From AP-15 sp045802495 (lineage in GTDB: Bacteria; Pseudomonadota; Alphaproteobacteria; ATCC43930; CGMCC-115725), in NCBI GenBank assembly GCA_045802495.1, contig JBJMQW010000463.1:1-23735 (forward strand): DNA of 23,735 nt, given 5' to 3'. Below the pieces are notes generated by a model. That model saw nothing but the letters and a program-made list of their open reading frames with translations, did not search any database and was not told the origin of the DNA. Positions 23,106 through 23,735 of this stretch are shown one piece after another (positions within the stretch are counted from its first letter, which is position 1; each line of letters starts with the position of its first letter). Made by a program: the position numbers and the translations under genes.

Positions 23106-23732
23106 ATGCGAGAATTAGAAGGCGCACAATCCGGAAGCGTTTTTACGACTCCGTTGCTGACTCACATCTGGGCGGACGGTCCGCAGCTCAACGCGCAACT
23201 GCGTGACAGCATCCTCAAGCATGCGCGCCGACATCCAGGCACGGGACTGACCAATGTCGGTGGTTGGCATTCTGAACCCGGAACCTTGGAGTTTTGCGGA
23301 ACCGCCGGTCAGCGGCTGATCCGCCATATGGACGCGATGATCAAGGAGGCGACGCTTCGTCTCTATGCTGAATACACGCGCACGCCCCAACCGCTAAGCT
23401 GGATTCTCAGCGCCTGGGCGAACGTCAATCAGCGAGGCGATTTCAACCAATTGCACACGCATCCCGGCGCGACCTGGTCGGGGGTCTATTACGTCGATCA
23501 CGGCGAATCGAACCCCGACGCCGAAGGCACAGCCATCCATCTTTTCGATCCAAATCCGGCGCGTACCAACATCTTCTTCCCGGAGCTTTCGGCCTCGAAT
23601 GTCCTATTCAAGCCGGAGCCGGGTTTGATGATCCTGTTTCCGAGCTATGTGCCGCATGCCGTCCTGCCGCATCGAGGCGACCGCCCCCGGATCTCGATCG
23701 CCTTCAACGCGCGCAGGGAGCCCTTCCCATGA
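23106..23732 (+). CDS. 2OG-Fe(II) oxygenase-like protein (PF13759/TIGR02466 type)
   Basis: A 208-residue double-stranded beta-helix protein of the family annotated as putative 2OG-Fe(II) oxygenase. The core is NQLHTHPGATWSGVYYVDHG (iron-binding candidates H117/H119), LFPSYVPHAVLPH (distal His H184) and RPRISIAFNAR (R195 expected to hold 2-oxoglutarate). The N-terminal half, with PLLTHIW and TNVGGWHSE, matches the family start. ATG 23106 follows the PEP mutase family gene by 27 bases; the ribosome site is poor, so the start is moderately certain. Substrates of this family are mostly unknown. Its stop overlaps a possible next start. Confidence 0.85.
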   Translation: MRELEGAQSGSVFTTPLLTHIWADGPQLNAQLRDSILKHARRHPGTGLTNVGGWHSEPGTLEFCGTAGQRLIRHMDAMIKEATLRLYAEYTRTPQPLSWILSAWANVNQRGDFNQLHTHPGATWSGVYYVDHGESNPDAEGTAIHLFDPNPARTNIFFPELSASNVLFKPEPGLMILFPSYVPHAVLPHRGDRPRISIAFNARREPFP

Positions 23733-23735
23733 CGG
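23729..23735 (+). other. Possible start of a further gene overlapping the oxygenase stop
   Basis: ATGACGG at the window edge overlaps the TGA of the oxygenase gene in the ATGA arrangement, as seen elsewhere in this window. Only two codons are visible, so this is a candidate only. Confidence 0.25.

Overview
The window is GC-rich, densely packed bacterial chromosome. The gene repertoire (short-type prephenate dehydratase, PdxY-type pyridoxal kinase, Ldh2-type dehydrogenase, Cache-HAMP histidine kinase, LLM-class oxidoreductase, AtzG-like amidase adaptor) and the tight gene packing suggest an alphaproteobacterium, probably Hyphomicrobiales or Rhodospirillales. That assignment is inferred from protein style, with no rRNA or marker phylogeny. 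I see no rRNA, tRNA, CRISPR array, insertion sequence or phage gene.

Left part (1-7713, all +): an FKBP-type prolyl isomerase and a CDF metal exporter come first. A tightly spaced run follows from 1372 to 7713: HMG-CoA-lyase-like enzyme, AtzG-like adaptor, amidase, two tiny membrane-protein ORFs, a NodU/TobZ-type carbamoyltransferase, an SGNH/GDSL hydrolase-like protein and a two-domain sulfurtransferase. Start and stop codons are separated by a few bases or overlap, so this reads as one operon. A carbamoyl-transfer module appears to sit between a catabolic amidase unit and a sulfurtransferase.

Middle part (7998-13911): an orphan Cache-HAMP histidine kinase has an AT-rich, dyad-rich leader. 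Its 3' end overlaps an oppositely oriented MFS transporter gene by 59 bases. The MFS gene is divergent from a haem-oxygenase-like iron enzyme, with a 9-bp inverted repeat pair in the shared control region. An LLM-class flavin oxidoreductase (-) and a small lipoprotein (+) follow; between them lies a decayed fragment of an Ldh2-family dehydrogenase.

Right part (14016-23735): an intact Ldh2-family dehydrogenase and prephenate dehydratase (both -), a small iron-permease-like membrane protein (+), a large CPA2 antiporter with universal-stress-protein domains (-), a four-helix membrane protein, pyridoxal kinase and an SDR (all +). A 400-base graveyard follows, holding the 3' end of a second, broken SDR and a truncated MazF/PemK toxin on the other strand. 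Last come a cupin (-), a PEP mutase/isocitrate lyase family enzyme (+) and a 2OG-Fe(II) oxygenase-like protein (+).

The least ordinary elements are the carbamoyltransferase operon with its tiny membrane proteins, the divergent haem-oxygenase-like enzyme/MFS pair, and the three gene remnants. Two of the remnants are decayed partial copies of genes that are still intact next to them.
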